64,000 bases of DNA from Palsa-504 sp963789225. GTDB taxonomy: Bacteria > Actinomycetota > Actinomycetes > Streptosporangiales > Streptosporangiaceae. The DNA lies in assembly GCA_963789225.1 (NCBI GenBank), contig CAWBKD010000046.1, positions 1,054,001-1,118,000 on the forward strand, in the 5' to 3' direction. The position numbers were made by a program, and so were the translations under genes. Under the pieces are notes generated by a model. The model was not told where the DNA came from, made no database searches, and saw only the letters and a program-made list of their open reading frames with translations. Position 1 is the stretch's first letter; every line of letters begins with the position of its first letter. Shown one piece after another: positions 49,717-60,683 of this stretch.

Positions 49717-51123
49717 ATGTCACGGGGTGGTGGCCTCGTCCGCCGGTTCCCCGTACTGGCGATCCGGGACTTCCGGATACTGCTGGCCGAACGGCTTATC
49801 GCGCCGGCGTCGGTCGGGTTCTCCATGGTCGGGGTTTCGTTCGCGGTGCTCAACGCCACCGGGTCGTCCTCGGACCTGTCATTCGTGCTCGCGGCGCAGA
49901 TCGCGCCCGCGTTGGTGTTCGCGCTGATCGGCGGCGTCGCGGCCGACAGGTTCCCGGCGCAGCGGGTCATCCTCGCGGCCAACTTGATCATGGCGATCGG
50001 CGAGGGGACGTTCGGTCTGCTCGTGCTGACCGGCCATCCGCCGCTGTGGGCGATGATCTGTCTCGAGGCGCTGACCGGGATCGGGGTAGCGCTGTTCTAC
50101 CCCGCTTCCCAGGGGCTGCTCCCCCGCCTTGTCCCCGCCGACATGCTGCAGGAAGCCAGCGCGATCAGCCGCATGGCGATGAACACCGGGCTGATGACCG
50201 GTGCCGCGGCGGCCGGCCTGCTGGTGGCGGCGGCGGGCCCGGGCTGGGCCCTGTCGCTGTGCGGTATCGGCATGGTGTCGACGGTACCCATGCTGCTGTC
50301 CATCAAGGGCGGGCGCCAGCGGGTCCGGCCCGGCGCAGGGCGGGCTGCCGACGGGGCAGCTGCCGACGGGGCAGAGGCTTCGGTACCGGCACCGAGCATG
50401 CTCGCCGAGTTGCGTGAGGGTTGGGCGGAATTCCGCTCGCACACCTGGCTCTGGGTCATCGTCTGCCAGTTCTGCGTCGTGATGATGGCCTGGTACGGGG
50501 CGTTCCAGGTTCTCGGCCCGGTCGTGGCCCGGGAGCACCTGGGCGGTCCGGCGGCCTGGGGAGCGATTACCGCGGCCGACTCGTTCGGCCTGATCGCCGG
50601 GGGCCTGATCTCGCTGCGGTTCACGCCGCGCCGACCCACCCGGTTCGTGGTGCTGATCGGCGGCGCGGTAGCCATCAGCCCGCTCTCGCTGGCGATGGTC
50701 TTGCCGTTGCCCGCCGTGTGCGTCGCGTCATTCAGCCTCGGCGTGTTCATCGAGATGATGATGGTGCAGTGGACGGTGACGATGGCGCGGAACATCTCGC
50801 CGGACAAGCTCGCGCGGGTGTCGGCGTACGACGTCCTCGGCTCCGTCATGGCGATGCCGGCCGGGGCGCTGATCGTCGGCCCGCTCGGCGCCGCGATCGG
50901 GATTTCGCACGCGCAGTACGCGGCCGCGGCCGTGATCATCGTCGCGTCGGCGCTCGCCCTCATCCCGCGCGACGTCCGGGCCATGCGCAGTAACGATTCC
51001 GCGCGACCGGAAGACGAACCGCTTGGGCACGCGCTGGAGGAGAGCGTCGCCCTCGGTGCCGTCGTGCCCGGGATCCCCCAGGCCGAGACCCTGGCGACCG
51101 AATTGGAAACCGCGCCCCGGTAA
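49717..51123 (+). CDS. MFS exporter (EntS/MFS_3 type)
   Basis: About 468 residues from ATG 49,717 (MSRGGGLVRRFPVLAIRDFR), with AAGGA upstream. Ten to twelve membrane helices; VFALIGGVAADRFPAQRVIL is the loop 2-3 signature, and GIGVALFYPASQGLLPRLVP is typical of the MFS_3 drug/siderophore exporters. Substrate unknown. Confidence 0.85.
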   Translation: MSRGGGLVRRFPVLAIRDFRILLAERLIAPASVGFSMVGVSFAVLNATGSSSDLSFVLAAQIAPALVFALIGGVAADRFPAQRVILAANLIMAIGEGTFGLLVLTGHPPLWAMICLEALTGIGVALFYPASQGLLPRLVPADMLQEASAISRMAMNTGLMTGAAAAGLLVAAAGPGWALSLCGIGMVSTVPMLLSIKGGRQRVRPGAGRAADGAAADGAEASVPAPSMLAELREGWAEFRSHTWLWVIVCQFCVVMMAWYGAFQVLGPVVAREHLGGPAAWGAITAADSFGLIAGGLISLRFTPRRPTRFVVLIGGAVAISPLSLAMVLPLPAVCVASFSLGVFIEMMMVQWTVTMARNISPDKLARVSAYDVLGSVMAMPAGALIVGPLGAAIGISHAQYAAAAVIIVASALALIPRDVRAMRSNDSARPEDEPLGHALEESVALGAVVPGIPQAETLATELETAPR

Positions 51124-51248
51124 GCCCAGGTTCTGGCGCAAGCTCGGCCGGCGGCCTTGGCTGTCGGCCGAGATCACCTCGTTTACCTCATGGGGGGCCC
51201 CATCAGAATCGTAGGTTGAGGGGGTTGCGGGGAGGGCTCGGGGGCGTA

Positions 51249-51264
51249 TACTCGTGTGCGAGTA
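51249..51264. promoter_or_regulatory. inverted repeat at PadR promoter
   Basis: TACTCG-TGTG-CGAGTA, 50 bp before the PadR start. Possible autoregulatory operator. Confidence 0.45.
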
Positions 51265-51313
51265 CTTGGGAGCGAGTCTTCTGAGACGAGAACTCGGTGA
51301 CGAGGTGGTGGAG

Positions 51314-51991
51314 ATGGCCGGGCGGCGGAAGGTCGGCAACCTCATGGCGTTGTCGCTGCTCACGTTGCTGTCGGAGCGGCCCATGTACCCGTACGAGATG
51401 GCGTCGGAGCTGCGCGGGCGGGGCAAGGACCAGGCCATCAAGATCAACTGGGGTTCGTTCTACACGGTGGTGCAGAACCTGGAGAAGTACGGCTTTATCG
51501 AGGCCGTGAACGTCGGCCGGGAGGGCAGGCAGCCCGAGCGGACCACGTACCAGATCACCGAGGCGGGGCTGGCCGAGCTGAAGGACTGGCTGCGGGAACT
51601 GCTCAGCGTCCCCGAGCGGGAGTACACCCGGTTCGAGGCCGCGCTCGGCGAGGCCGCGTTCCTGCCGCCCGACGAGGTGGCCGACCTGCTGCGGCAGCGG
51701 CTAGAGGCGCTGGACGCGACGATCGCCGAGTACCAGGCGGGAATGCAGACCTGGAGCGCCGGGCTGCCGCGGCTGTTCCTGATCGAATCGGAGTACCACC
51801 TGGCGCTGCGCCAGGCCGAGGCGCAGTGGGTCCGCGGGCTGCTGAAGGAGTTCACCGACGGCACGTTCCCCGGCCTGGACGTCTGGCGTCGCTTCCGCGA
51901 GACGGGCGAGTTCCCCGAGGACCTGCTGCCGCTCTTCGGGCAGGGGGCAGATGGGGCGGCGAAGGAAGGAGACGTGGCCACGGAGACCTAA
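51314..51991 (+). CDS. PadR-family transcriptional regulator
   Basis: 225 residues from ATG 51,314 (MAGRRKVGNLMALSLLTLL). PadR winged helix with MYPYEMASELR, INWGSFYTVVQNLEKYGFI and TYQITEAGLAELKDW, then a C-terminal dimerisation domain (PF10400-like). It precedes an ABC exporter operon that it probably represses. Confidence 0.92.
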   Translation: MAGRRKVGNLMALSLLTLLSERPMYPYEMASELRGRGKDQAIKINWGSFYTVVQNLEKYGFIEAVNVGREGRQPERTTYQITEAGLAELKDWLRELLSVPEREYTRFEAALGEAAFLPPDEVADLLRQRLEALDATIAEYQAGMQTWSAGLPRLFLIESEYHLALRQAEAQWVRGLLKEFTDGTFPGLDVWRRFRETGEFPEDLLPLFGQGADGAAKEGDVATET

Positions 51992-52151
51992 GCGAACGAC
52001 CCCGGCCTGGTGCGGCAACACCTGGAGCCGGGGCCGTCAACCTCAGACCGATCCCGCGAGCACGCGGAACCCGAGGTCCCAGATCAAGAGTAGCCGGGTT
52101 TCTCCTCGCGAGGCTGGAGCGTCACGACGCAATCACCGTAGGAGAAACGCG

Positions 52152-53183
52152 ATGAGTTTTACCGACTGTGCCATCGAGGCACGTCAGCTAGTCAAGACCT
52201 ACGCCGTGCGCGGCACCAAGGACGGTATCCGGGCGCTGGACGGGCTTGACCTGGCCGTCCCGCGCGGCATGATCTTCGGGCTGCTCGGGCCGAACGGCGC
52301 GGGCAAGACCACCACGGTCAAGATCCTCACCTCGCTGGCCAGGCCGGACGGGGGCACGGCTCGCGTCGAGGGCATCGACGTGCTCGCCCGGCCGGGGCAG
52401 GTGCGGCACGTGATCGGCGTCGTCGCGCAGCGTTCCGGCGCCGACCCGACCGCCACCGGCCGGGAGAACCTGATCCTGCAGGGGCGGCTGTACGGGATGC
52501 GCGGCGGCTCGGTCCGGGCCCGCGCGGACGAACTGCTCGAGCACTTCAAGCTGACCGAGGCGGCGGGGCGGCTGGTCAAGACGTACTCCGGCGGCATGCA
52601 GCGCCGGCTGGACGTGGCGCTCGGCCTGATGCACCGGCCCGCGGTGCTGTTCCTCGACGAGCCGACCACCGGCCTGGACCCGGAATCGCGGGCCGCCATG
52701 TGGCAGGAGATCGCTCGGCTGGCCTCGCGGGATGGGCTGACCCTGCTGCTGACCACGCACTACCTGGAGGAAGCCGACCGGCTGGCCGACCGGCTCGCGA
52801 TCGTGGACCGCGGCCGGGTGGTCACCACCGGAGAGCCCGAGGAGCTCAAGGGCGAGCTACGCGGCGACGTGGTGCAGGTGGAACTGCCCGCGGACGCGGA
52901 CGCGGGCCTGGTCCGCGGCGTGCTGGGCGCCCTGCGCGAGGTGCGCGACGTGGTCATCGCCGGGCGCAACGTGTCGGCGCGGAGCGACGACGGCGCGGCG
53001 GCGGTCCCCGTCGTGCTCGCGGCGTTGCAGCGGGCCGGGATCAACGCGGTTTCGGTGGCCGTGGCCAGGCCGTCGCTGGACGACGTGTACCTGCGGCACA
53101 CGGGGCGGCGCTACAGCGAGTCCGGGACAGCGGACCATAACGGATCAGTGGACCAGCGCGAACTGGTGGAGGCGAGCAAGTAA
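52152..53183 (+). CDS. ABC transporter ATP-binding protein (DrrA type)
   Basis: 343 residues from ATG 52,152 (MSFTDCAIEARQLVKTYAVR). Walker A GLLGPNGAGKTTTVKIL, signature YSGGMQRRLDVALGL, Walker B VLFLDEPTTGLD, H-loop TTHYLEEAD; a C-terminal DUF4162-like extension. Stop and permease start overlap (TAATG). Forms an exporter with the next gene, probably for a drug or lipid. Confidence 0.95.
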   Translation: MSFTDCAIEARQLVKTYAVRGTKDGIRALDGLDLAVPRGMIFGLLGPNGAGKTTTVKILTSLARPDGGTARVEGIDVLARPGQVRHVIGVVAQRSGADPTATGRENLILQGRLYGMRGGSVRARADELLEHFKLTEAAGRLVKTYSGGMQRRLDVALGLMHRPAVLFLDEPTTGLDPESRAAMWQEIARLASRDGLTLLLTTHYLEEADRLADRLAIVDRGRVVTTGEPEELKGELRGDVVQVELPADADAGLVRGVLGALREVRDVVIAGRNVSARSDDGAAAVPVVLAALQRAGINAVSVAVARPSLDDVYLRHTGRRYSESGTADHNGSVDQRELVEASK

Positions 53184-54196
53184 TGGCTACCGTGCAACTC
53201 GGATCAGCGCCTACAGGGGCGGCGCCGATCAATCCCGTGGCGCCGAACGCGACGGCGTTCGGCACGGCGATGGCGCACACCTGGTACCTGACCGGCCGGA
53301 AGCTGCACGCCCTGGTCCGGCAGCCGTGGGTGCTCGCGTTCAGCGTCGTGCAGCCGGTGATCTGGCTGTTCCTGTTCGGGCAGCTGTTTCGCAAGGTCAT
53401 CGACATCCCCGGCTTCGCCTACCACGGCACCTACCTGGACTACCTGGTGCCCGGGCTGATCGCAATGAACGCCATGGCCAACAACATGTGGGCGGGCATG
53501 TCCATGATCGAGGAGATCGACCGGGGCACGCTGAACCGCTTCCTCGCCTCCCCGGCCAGCCGGATCGGGATCATGAACGCGTCCGTGGTCGAGCAGGCGG
53601 TCAGCACGACCGTGCAGTCCCTGATCATCGTGGGGCTCGGCCTGGCGGGCGGGGCGCGTTACCACGGCGGGGTCGCCGGGGTGGCCGTGATGGTCGCCGC
53701 CTCGATCCTGGTCGGCGTGGTGTTCGGCGCGCTGTCCAATGCCACCGGCATGCTCCTGCGCTCCCGCGAGGCGATCATCGGCGTGTACACGTTCTTCATG
53801 CTGCCGCTGATGTTCCTGTCCTCGGCGTTCATGCAGACCCGGCTGATGCCGGGCTGGATGCAGGCCATCGCGTCGCGCAACCCGCTCAACTGGGTGGTCC
53901 AGATCGGGCGTTCGGCGGTCAGCGCCCACCCGGACTGGGGCGCGATCGGCGTCCGCGCCTGCGGGCTGGCGGTGCTGGCGGTCGCGTGCGTGGCGGTGTC
54001 GGTGGCCACGTTCCGCTCCTACCAGAAAAACGTCTTACCGAACGCCGAAACAGCGGGCCCCTTCCCCTGCCGGGGGCGGGGGCCCGCTGTTGTCGCCTGG
54101 ACCGGGGTCAGCGGGCTCCCTTCGGCGGGCGGATGGGCCGAGCGCGGCAGGGAGGAAGGTCGCGGGCGGGGAGGGGGGGCTAGGAGAGGTCGGTAG
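53183..54196 (+). CDS. ABC-2 type permease
   Basis: 337 residues as read; the authentic protein probably ends near 54,035 (after FRSYQKNV). Six membrane helices in the ABC2_membrane pattern (VVQPVIWLFLFGQLFRKVI, EEIDRGTLNRFLASPASRIG). The C-terminal 50 residues run through a perfect terminator-like hairpin (54,049-54,091) into a G-rich block and are low-complexity, so a stop codon may have been lost or misread. Confidence 0.85.
   Translation: MATVQLGSAPTGAAPINPVAPNATAFGTAMAHTWYLTGRKLHALVRQPWVLAFSVVQPVIWLFLFGQLFRKVIDIPGFAYHGTYLDYLVPGLIAMNAMANNMWAGMSMIEEIDRGTLNRFLASPASRIGIMNASVVEQAVSTTVQSLIIVGLGLAGGARYHGGVAGVAVMVAASILVGVVFGALSNATGMLLRSREAIIGVYTFFMLPLMFLSSAFMQTRLMPGWMQAIASRNPLNWVVQIGRSAVSAHPDWGAIGVRACGLAVLAVACVAVSVATFRSYQKNVLPNAETAGPFPCRGRGPAVVAWTGVSGLPSAGGWAERGREEGRGRGGGARRGR
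54049..54091 (+). terminator. 13-bp hairpin within the permease reading frame
   Basis: AACAGCGGGCCCC (54049-54061) pairs perfectly with GGGGCCCGCTGTT (54079-54091). No T-tract, but size and position fit the end of the ABC operon. Confidence 0.6.
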
Positions 54197-54640
54197 GTAG
54201 GATGGTAGGGGAGCGCGGCGAAGTGGGAGGAGGGACTGAGAGGGGGGGGGGAGGGTGATGGGTGTGAGGAGGGGGGGAGGTAGGGTGGGCGAGGTGCTGA
54301 GAAGCGGGTGCGGAGCGGCTGGCCGGGGGTGGGCAGCTGCAGGGCAGCGGGCGGGCGAGGGTGGGGGGGAGACGGTGAGCGGTTGGGACGGCTGGCTGCA
54401 CGTGGCAGGAGAAGCGATATGGCGGGCGTGAGCGGGGAGATTGAGGCGCGGGAGGGCGGCGGGGGAGCGCGGTAGCAGTGGTAGCAGGTTGGGGTATGCT
54501 GGGGCGGCAGGAGGTGGGCAGCGCGGCAGCGGTAGGGTGCGGGGTGGTACGCAAAGGGGGGGAGCGCGCGGGAGGTAAGCGAGGGTAGTGGAGAGGGAGA
54601 GGGGGGGAGAGGAGAAAGAGAGGGGCATAAGCCAAGGTTA
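54160..54640. other. G-rich low-complexity block
   Basis: About 480 bp with long runs of G (up to eleven) and few C on the plus strand; only low-complexity frames. Contains many potential G-quadruplexes. Either an unusual intergenic region or a badly resolved piece of assembly. Confidence 0.6.
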
Positions 54641-54698
54641 TGACCTCATAGCCGATCGATCTCTACCGCGGCCGGGCGCGGGAGACGAGGCTTAAGCT

Positions 54699-55913
<1,215 letters not shown>

Positions 55914-55932
55914 CCGGGCGAGCCTGGGCGTT

Positions 55933-55971
55933 GGGTGCCACAACACCCGTCTATCGGGTGCGGGGGCACCC
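55933..55971. terminator. nested hairpin between convergent genes
   Basis: Outer stem GGGTGCC/GGCACCC (55933-55939 with 55965-55971) encloses CACCCG/CGGGTG (55944-55949 with 55955-55960). Lies between the transporter and pfkA 3' ends, a probable bidirectional terminator. Confidence 0.55.
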
Positions 55972-56005
55972 ATGCCCCATTCCGGGGTAGGTGCGGGAAG
56001 GCGGG

Positions 56006-57043
56006 TCAGCCGAAGAAGACTTCGGCTTCTGCGTAGCGGTGCGGGGGGACCAGCTTTAGCTGGCTGGTGGCCTCGGTAAGCGGCACCCGGACGATCTCGG
56101 TGCCGCGTAGCGCCACCATCACGCCGAACGCCTCGTCGTGCACCGCCTGTACGGCGTGGACGCCGAACCTGGTAGCCAGCACGCGGTCGAACGCGGTCGG
56201 CGTGCCGCCGCGCTGGATGTGGCCGAGCACCGTGCAGCGGGCTTCCTTGCCGGTCCGCTTCTCGATCTCGTCGGCCAGCAACTGCCCCACGCCGCCGAGC
56301 CGGACGTGGCCGAACGAGTCGAGCTGCCCCGAGCTGGTGGACAGATCCTCGCTGACCGGATGGGCGCCCTCGGCGACGACCACGATCGGCGCGAACCTGG
56401 TCTGGAACCGGTGCTGGACGTAGGCGCAGACGCGCTCGATATCGAACGGCCGCTCCGGGATGAGGATCACGTTCGCGCCGCCCGCCAGGCCCGCGTGCAG
56501 CGCGATCCACCCGGCGTGGCGGCCCATCACCTCGACGATCAGCGCCCGGTGGTGGCTCTCCGCCGTCGTGTGCAGCCGGTCGATCGCCTCCATGGCGATG
56601 TTCACGGCCGTGTCGAAGCCGAAGGTGTAGTCGGTGGCGCCCAGGTCGTTGTCGATGGTCTTCGGCACACCGACGACGGGAACGCCCTGCTCGACGAGCA
56701 CGCTGGCAACGCCGAGGGTGTCCTCGCCGCCGATGACGACCAGCGCATCGACGCCCAGGCCGGCCAGGTTGTCCTTGATCCGCTCGATGCCGTTGCGGCT
56801 GCCGCCCGTGCTCTTCAGCGGGTTGGTCCGGGACGAGCCGAGGATCGTGCCGCCCAGCGGCAAGATGCCGCGGACCGCCTGAATGTCCAGGGGCATCGTG
56901 TCGCCTTCGAGCGGCCCGCGCCACCCGTCGCGGAACCCGACGAACTCAAGGCCGTATTCCTGCACGCCCCTGCGGACCACGGCGCGGATAACTGCGTTCA
57001 AACCGGGGCAGTCGCCGCCGCCGGTGAGTACTCCCACTCGCAT
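56006..57043 (-). CDS. pfkA: 6-phosphofructokinase, PPi-type residues
   Basis: 345 residues. GVLTGGGDCPGLNAVIR at the N-terminus, GGEDTLG (105-111), PKTIDND (127-133), MGRHAGWIAL and GHIQRGGTPTAFDR. The position equal to Gly104 of E. coli PfkA is Asp108 and that equal to Gly124 is Lys128, the pair found in pyrophosphate-dependent enzymes. Actinomycete group III enzymes include both ATP- and PPi-users, so the phosphate donor needs an assay. Phosphorylates fructose-6-phosphate in glycolysis. Confidence 0.93.
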   Translation of the reverse strand: MRVGVLTGGGDCPGLNAVIRAVVRRGVQEYGLEFVGFRDGWRGPLEGDTMPLDIQAVRGILPLGGTILGSSRTNPLKSTGGSRNGIERIKDNLAGLGVDALVVIGGEDTLGVASVLVEQGVPVVGVPKTIDNDLGATDYTFGFDTAVNIAMEAIDRLHTTAESHHRALIVEVMGRHAGWIALHAGLAGGANVILIPERPFDIERVCAYVQHRFQTRFAPIVVVAEGAHPVSEDLSTSSGQLDSFGHVRLGGVGQLLADEIEKRTGKEARCTVLGHIQRGGTPTAFDRVLATRFGVHAVQAVHDEAFGVMVALRGTEIVRVPLTEATSQLKLVPPHRYAEAEVFFG

Positions 57044-57103
57044 GGCACCAACCTTAGTAGTCCGGAGGGCCGCGCGGATGGCTGCGAGAAGAGCCCGGAG
57101 AAA

Positions 57104-57877
57104 CTAAGGCGCTCCCCCGTCCTCGCTGCCGTTGTCGCGGTCGGCGTCATGGCCTGCGGAGCGCCCCTCGGCGAGCTCGGCCTTGGCCCGGCGGGCGTCC
57201 ATGTCGACGTATTCCTGGCCGGACAGCTTGGCGATCGCCTGCATGATCTCGTCGGTGATACTCCGCAGCAGCGCAGCGTCGGCCGGCTGGCCGCGGTAGC
57301 GGGAAAAGTCGAGCGGCTCGCCGAACTTCACGCCGGGCCGGATCCTGGGGTTCGGCCAGATGGTGCTGGGGGGCTGAAACTCGAAGGTGTCGATCATGGC
57401 CACGGGGACCACCGGGGCACCCGACTCAATGGCGAGCCTGGCGACGCCTGTCTTGCCGCGGTACAGCCGGCCGTCCGGGCTCCTGGTCCCCTCCGGGTAG
57501 ATGCCAAGGACGTGCCCGGCCGCCAGGACGCGCAGGCCGGTGCGGATCGCCTTCTCGCTCGCCGATCCCCCGCCCCGGTCGATCGGGATCACGCCGACGC
57601 CGGCGAAGAACGCCTTGCTGATCAGCCCCATCAGCCCTGGCCTGGTGAAGTACTCCGCCTTGGCCAGGAAGATCACCTTCCGCGGCACGGGCAGGGGTCC
57701 GAAGAAGTGATCAGAGAACGAGAGGTGGTTGCTGGCGAGGATGACCGGGCCCCGCCGGGGAACGTTCTTGACCCCCGACGCGCGGGGCCGGAAGACAATC
57801 CGCAGGGTCAGCCCGAGCGTATATTTCGTCACCCAGTAGAACACGCTCCCATCGTCCCATGTCCCCGGGCGGTCCAC
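57104..57877 (-). CDS. plsC: 1-acyl-sn-glycerol-3-phosphate acyltransferase
   Basis: 257 residues. NHLSFSDHFFG is the NHX4D motif, followed by GVIPIDRGGG, YPEGTRSPDG and VVPVAMIDT, blocks I-IV of the PlsC family. Membrane-associated N-terminus. Makes phosphatidic acid. The acidic C-terminal tail (residues 225-257) is probably disordered. A GTG at 57,844 is an alternative start. Confidence 0.9.
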   Translation of the reverse strand: MDRPGTWDDGSVFYWVTKYTLGLTLRIVFRPRASGVKNVPRRGPVILASNHLSFSDHFFGPLPVPRKVIFLAKAEYFTRPGLMGLISKAFFAGVGVIPIDRGGGSASEKAIRTGLRVLAAGHVLGIYPEGTRSPDGRLYRGKTGVARLAIESGAPVVPVAMIDTFEFQPPSTIWPNPRIRPGVKFGEPLDFSRYRGQPADAALLRSITDEIMQAIAKLSGQEYVDMDARRAKAELAEGRSAGHDADRDNGSEDGGAP

Positions 57878-57962
57878 ATCGCCTGGCGAGCCCTGGCGTC
57901 GTACGGTCCTCGGCCAGGAGCCGGGCCTGGTGAGGATCAGGCCCGGCTCCTGCCCTGGCTCG

Positions 57963-59420
57963 TTACTGGGAGCAGATTACGTATGCGGTGGGGTAATAGC
58001 CGCCTGTCAGGTCACTCACGTAGTAGATAGTCCACGACGTGGCCGCCTGCCCGCTGGGGATCTTGCCGCCAGAGTAACTAGGGTAGGACGAGGCTAGGGC
58101 GGCCGTGCCGCTGCCGCTGGCTCCTCCGCCTATGGCCTGGTAGCCCGACGGGCAGTCCGCGGTGGCGGTTATGCCATTCAGGGTGCCCTTGGTAACGACC
58201 GTGACGGTGCTCGACGCCGCGCTCCACTTGATGCTGTAGCCGGCGTCGTTCCAGACGGTGGAGTCGCAGGAGTAGACCTCGCCGTTGGACAGGTCGATAT
58301 CGGTATCACCGCTGTTGCACGAGTCCGAGGGCTCACCGGCAGAGGTCAGGACGCTGGCACCGTTCGTTCCGTCCGCGCCGTCGGTGCCGTTCGTACCGGC
58401 GGGGCCCTGGATGCTGTGCTCGGTATCGGTCTATTATATAGACACGCAGGAGTAGACCTCGCCGCTGGTCAGGTCGATATCAGTGTCGCCGCTGGTGCAC
58501 GACCAGGTGGGCGCACCATCAGAGGTCAGCACGCTGGCACCGTTCGAGCCGTCACTGCCGTCGCGCCGGGCGAGCCCTCAGGGCCGTGGACGCTCTAGCC
58601 GGAATCGGTCCAGGCGGAGCCCTCGCAGGCGTAGCCCTCGCAGTTGGCCAGGTCGACATCGCTTTCAGGGCAGGTACACGACCCGGTGGGCGAGCCCTCA
58701 GAGGTCAGCACGCTGGCACCGGGCGAGCCGTCGCTGTCGGGCCGGGCGAGCCCTCAGGGCCCGGGACGCTCTGGCCGGAGGCGGGCCAGGCGGAATTCGC
58801 CGGACTAGCCCTCGCGGTTGGCCAGGTCGACATCGCTCTCACCGATGGTAAAAGAGCCGGTGAGCGCAATATAAGAAGTAAGTAAGTTATTAAAATTAGT
58901 AAAATTAATGAAAGTTAAAAAATGAATAATATGAAAGGAATAATTAAAAAAGTAAGATAAGAAATAATAAAAATAAAAATTAAAAAATTAAAAATAAATG
59001 TAAAAAATAATAAAAGAAAAAATAAAAAAATCAGGTAAGAGGAAAGAAAAAAAAAAAAAAAAATGACGGAAAACCCGGGCGAGCCAGCCGGACCAGGCGA
59101 GCCGGGCGCGCCAGACGGGCCGGGCGAGCCAGACGGGCCGGGACCGGCAGGTCCTGCCGGGCCGGCGGGCCAGCGTATTCCAGGTGATCGCCGTCATGCC
59201 GCGCGGGCAACTTCCGCCAGTCCGGACGATTATCAGCAGGCCTGTCCGGTTACTGACACAGCCATTAATGGTCGCCATTGCTCTGCCATGGCGCCGCCGA
59301 TGCGACGGCAGCGCCGATAGCCACAAACAGGACTAGCGCACCTATAATGATTAGCCACTGGCGTGGCGACCTGCCCCAGCGTGGCCTGACTGCATGCCTA
59401 ACACTGTCACTAGCGCTCAT
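57963..59420 (-). pseudogene. collagen-like surface protein gene, disrupted as read
   Basis: ATG 59,420 begins MSASDSVRHAVRPRWGRSPR and a membrane helix (QWLIIIGALVLFVAIGAAVA) before a stop at 59,265. Further left, other frames give collagen-type GPAGPAG and GSPGPSGAPGSPGPAG, then an A-rich block, then three imperfect modules with GASVLTSxG, SGDTDIDL and GEVYSC, with stops in modules 2 and 3. The last module and the C-terminal domain are intact and end at TAA 57,963. Surface adhesion proteins look like this. Confidence 0.55.
58868..59066. other. A-rich block inside the collagen-like gene
   Basis: About 200 bp of nearly pure A/T/G with a single C (59,032) between 58,868 and 59,066, ending in A17. 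In sharp contrast to the surrounding high-GC DNA; no coding sense. Probably an assembly or base-calling artefact in a repetitive gene. Confidence 0.7.
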
Positions 59421-59839
59421 CAGCGTCTCCGTCGTCGGGCGGCCGTGGAATATTCGCCTCGCGGAATTATCTCCTGCGGGAACTTTAACATGCGTCACGA
59501 CGGCCGTCGGGCATTCATTAGAATTAGCCGCGCGGGATAAACGGACTATACTAACATCTTGTCGGAATAAACCATCAAATATCGGCGATCCTGCATTCTC
59601 GGCTTTTCTAAGTTAATTTTAAAAGACCTCTAATTAGCGAGGTCCGCTTGGCGCTGACGCGGGCCGCTTCCGGCGGTGAGCCGGGATGCATGCGGTAGGC
59701 GCGAGGTGGCGGGCCGGGGCCAACGCGGCGCGAGCTGACCGCGATCACGCGAGACAGCTTCTGGGCGCTGGTGACACTGCTTGTTAAAGTGCTCTGAGCA
59801 GTAGGGATAGTTCAGGCTGTATCCGGAGGATGTTGCACC
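59421..59839. other. intergenic stretch
   Basis: 420 bp without a convincing gene. Contains a hairpin GACCTC-ctaattag-like stem (59625-59630 with 59639-59644) next to TTTTAAAA, which could terminate leftward transcription. The right part should hold the esterase promoter. Confidence 0.5.
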
Positions 59840-60604
59840 ATGTCAGCAGAGCATCCAGGCGCGTTGCTGCCGGGCGCGGAGCCGTTCGAGCACGCGGGCG
59901 GGCCGGTCGGCGTGCTGCTGTGCCACGGCTTCACCGGCAGCCCCCAGACGGTCCGCTCCTGGGCGGATTACCTGGCCGGGCAGGGCCTGTCGGTCAGCCT
60001 GCCCAGGCTGCCGGGGCACGGCACCACCTGGCAGGATATGGCGCGGACGGGCTGGCAAGACTGGTACGGCGCGGTGGACGCCGCGTTCACGGCGCTGGCC
60101 GCACGGTGCGAGCAGACCTTCGTGTTCGGCATTTCCATGGGCGCGTGCCTGGCATTCCGGCTGGCCGAGGCGCACGGCAGCGCGGTGCGCGGGCTGGTGG
60201 TCGTCAACCCGTCGCTGGCCGCGGACAACAAGCTGCTCACGGTCGCACCGGTGCTCAAGTACGTGCTGAAGTCGGTGCCAGGCATCGCGAGCGACATCAA
60301 GAAGCCGGGCGTCAAGGAGGTCGGCTACGACAAGGTGCCCGTCGCGGCGGCCGCGTCGCTGCCCGGGCTATGGGGCATCACCACCAAGCACCTGAACGAG
60401 GTGACGCAGCCGGTCCTGGTCTACCGCAGCGCCGTCGATCACGTCGTCGGGCCCGCCAGCATGCGCGTGCTGCTAGCCGGGCTTCCCGAGGGCCTCGTCA
60501 CGGTCCGCGAGCTGGCCGACAGCTATCACGTCGCGACGCTCGACAACGACGCCGAGGCCATCTTCGAGGGCAGCTTGAAGTTCGTCCATGATCACGCCGG
60601 ATAG
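59840..60604 (+). CDS. alpha/beta hydrolase, Est30/monoacylglycerol-lipase type
   Basis: 254 residues. GVLLCHGFTGSPQTVRSWAD (oxyanion loop), nucleophile elbow FGISMGACLA, acid in VYRSAVDHVVG and His in ELADSYHVATLDND. Cytoplasmic carboxylesterase family; in this neighbourhood it probably acts in lipid metabolism with plsC and fadD. GGAGGATG lies 12 bp upstream of ATG 59,840. Confidence 0.9.
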   Translation: MSAEHPGALLPGAEPFEHAGGPVGVLLCHGFTGSPQTVRSWADYLAGQGLSVSLPRLPGHGTTWQDMARTGWQDWYGAVDAAFTALAARCEQTFVFGISMGACLAFRLAEAHGSAVRGLVVVNPSLAADNKLLTVAPVLKYVLKSVPGIASDIKKPGVKEVGYDKVPVAAAASLPGLWGITTKHLNEVTQPVLVYRSAVDHVVGPASMRVLLAGLPEGLVTVRELADSYHVATLDNDAEAIFEGSLKFVHDHAG

Positions 60605-60683
60605 GGATCGTTTATCCCTCCCGGCACCGGTCCGCGGGCGGCTATCGTTGAGGGCAGGCTTCGATTTCTGGCGCGGTGGGGAC

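Noticed and set aside
54035..54635. Proline-rich leftward frames
   Set aside because: Low-complexity complement of the G-rich block, not protein-like.
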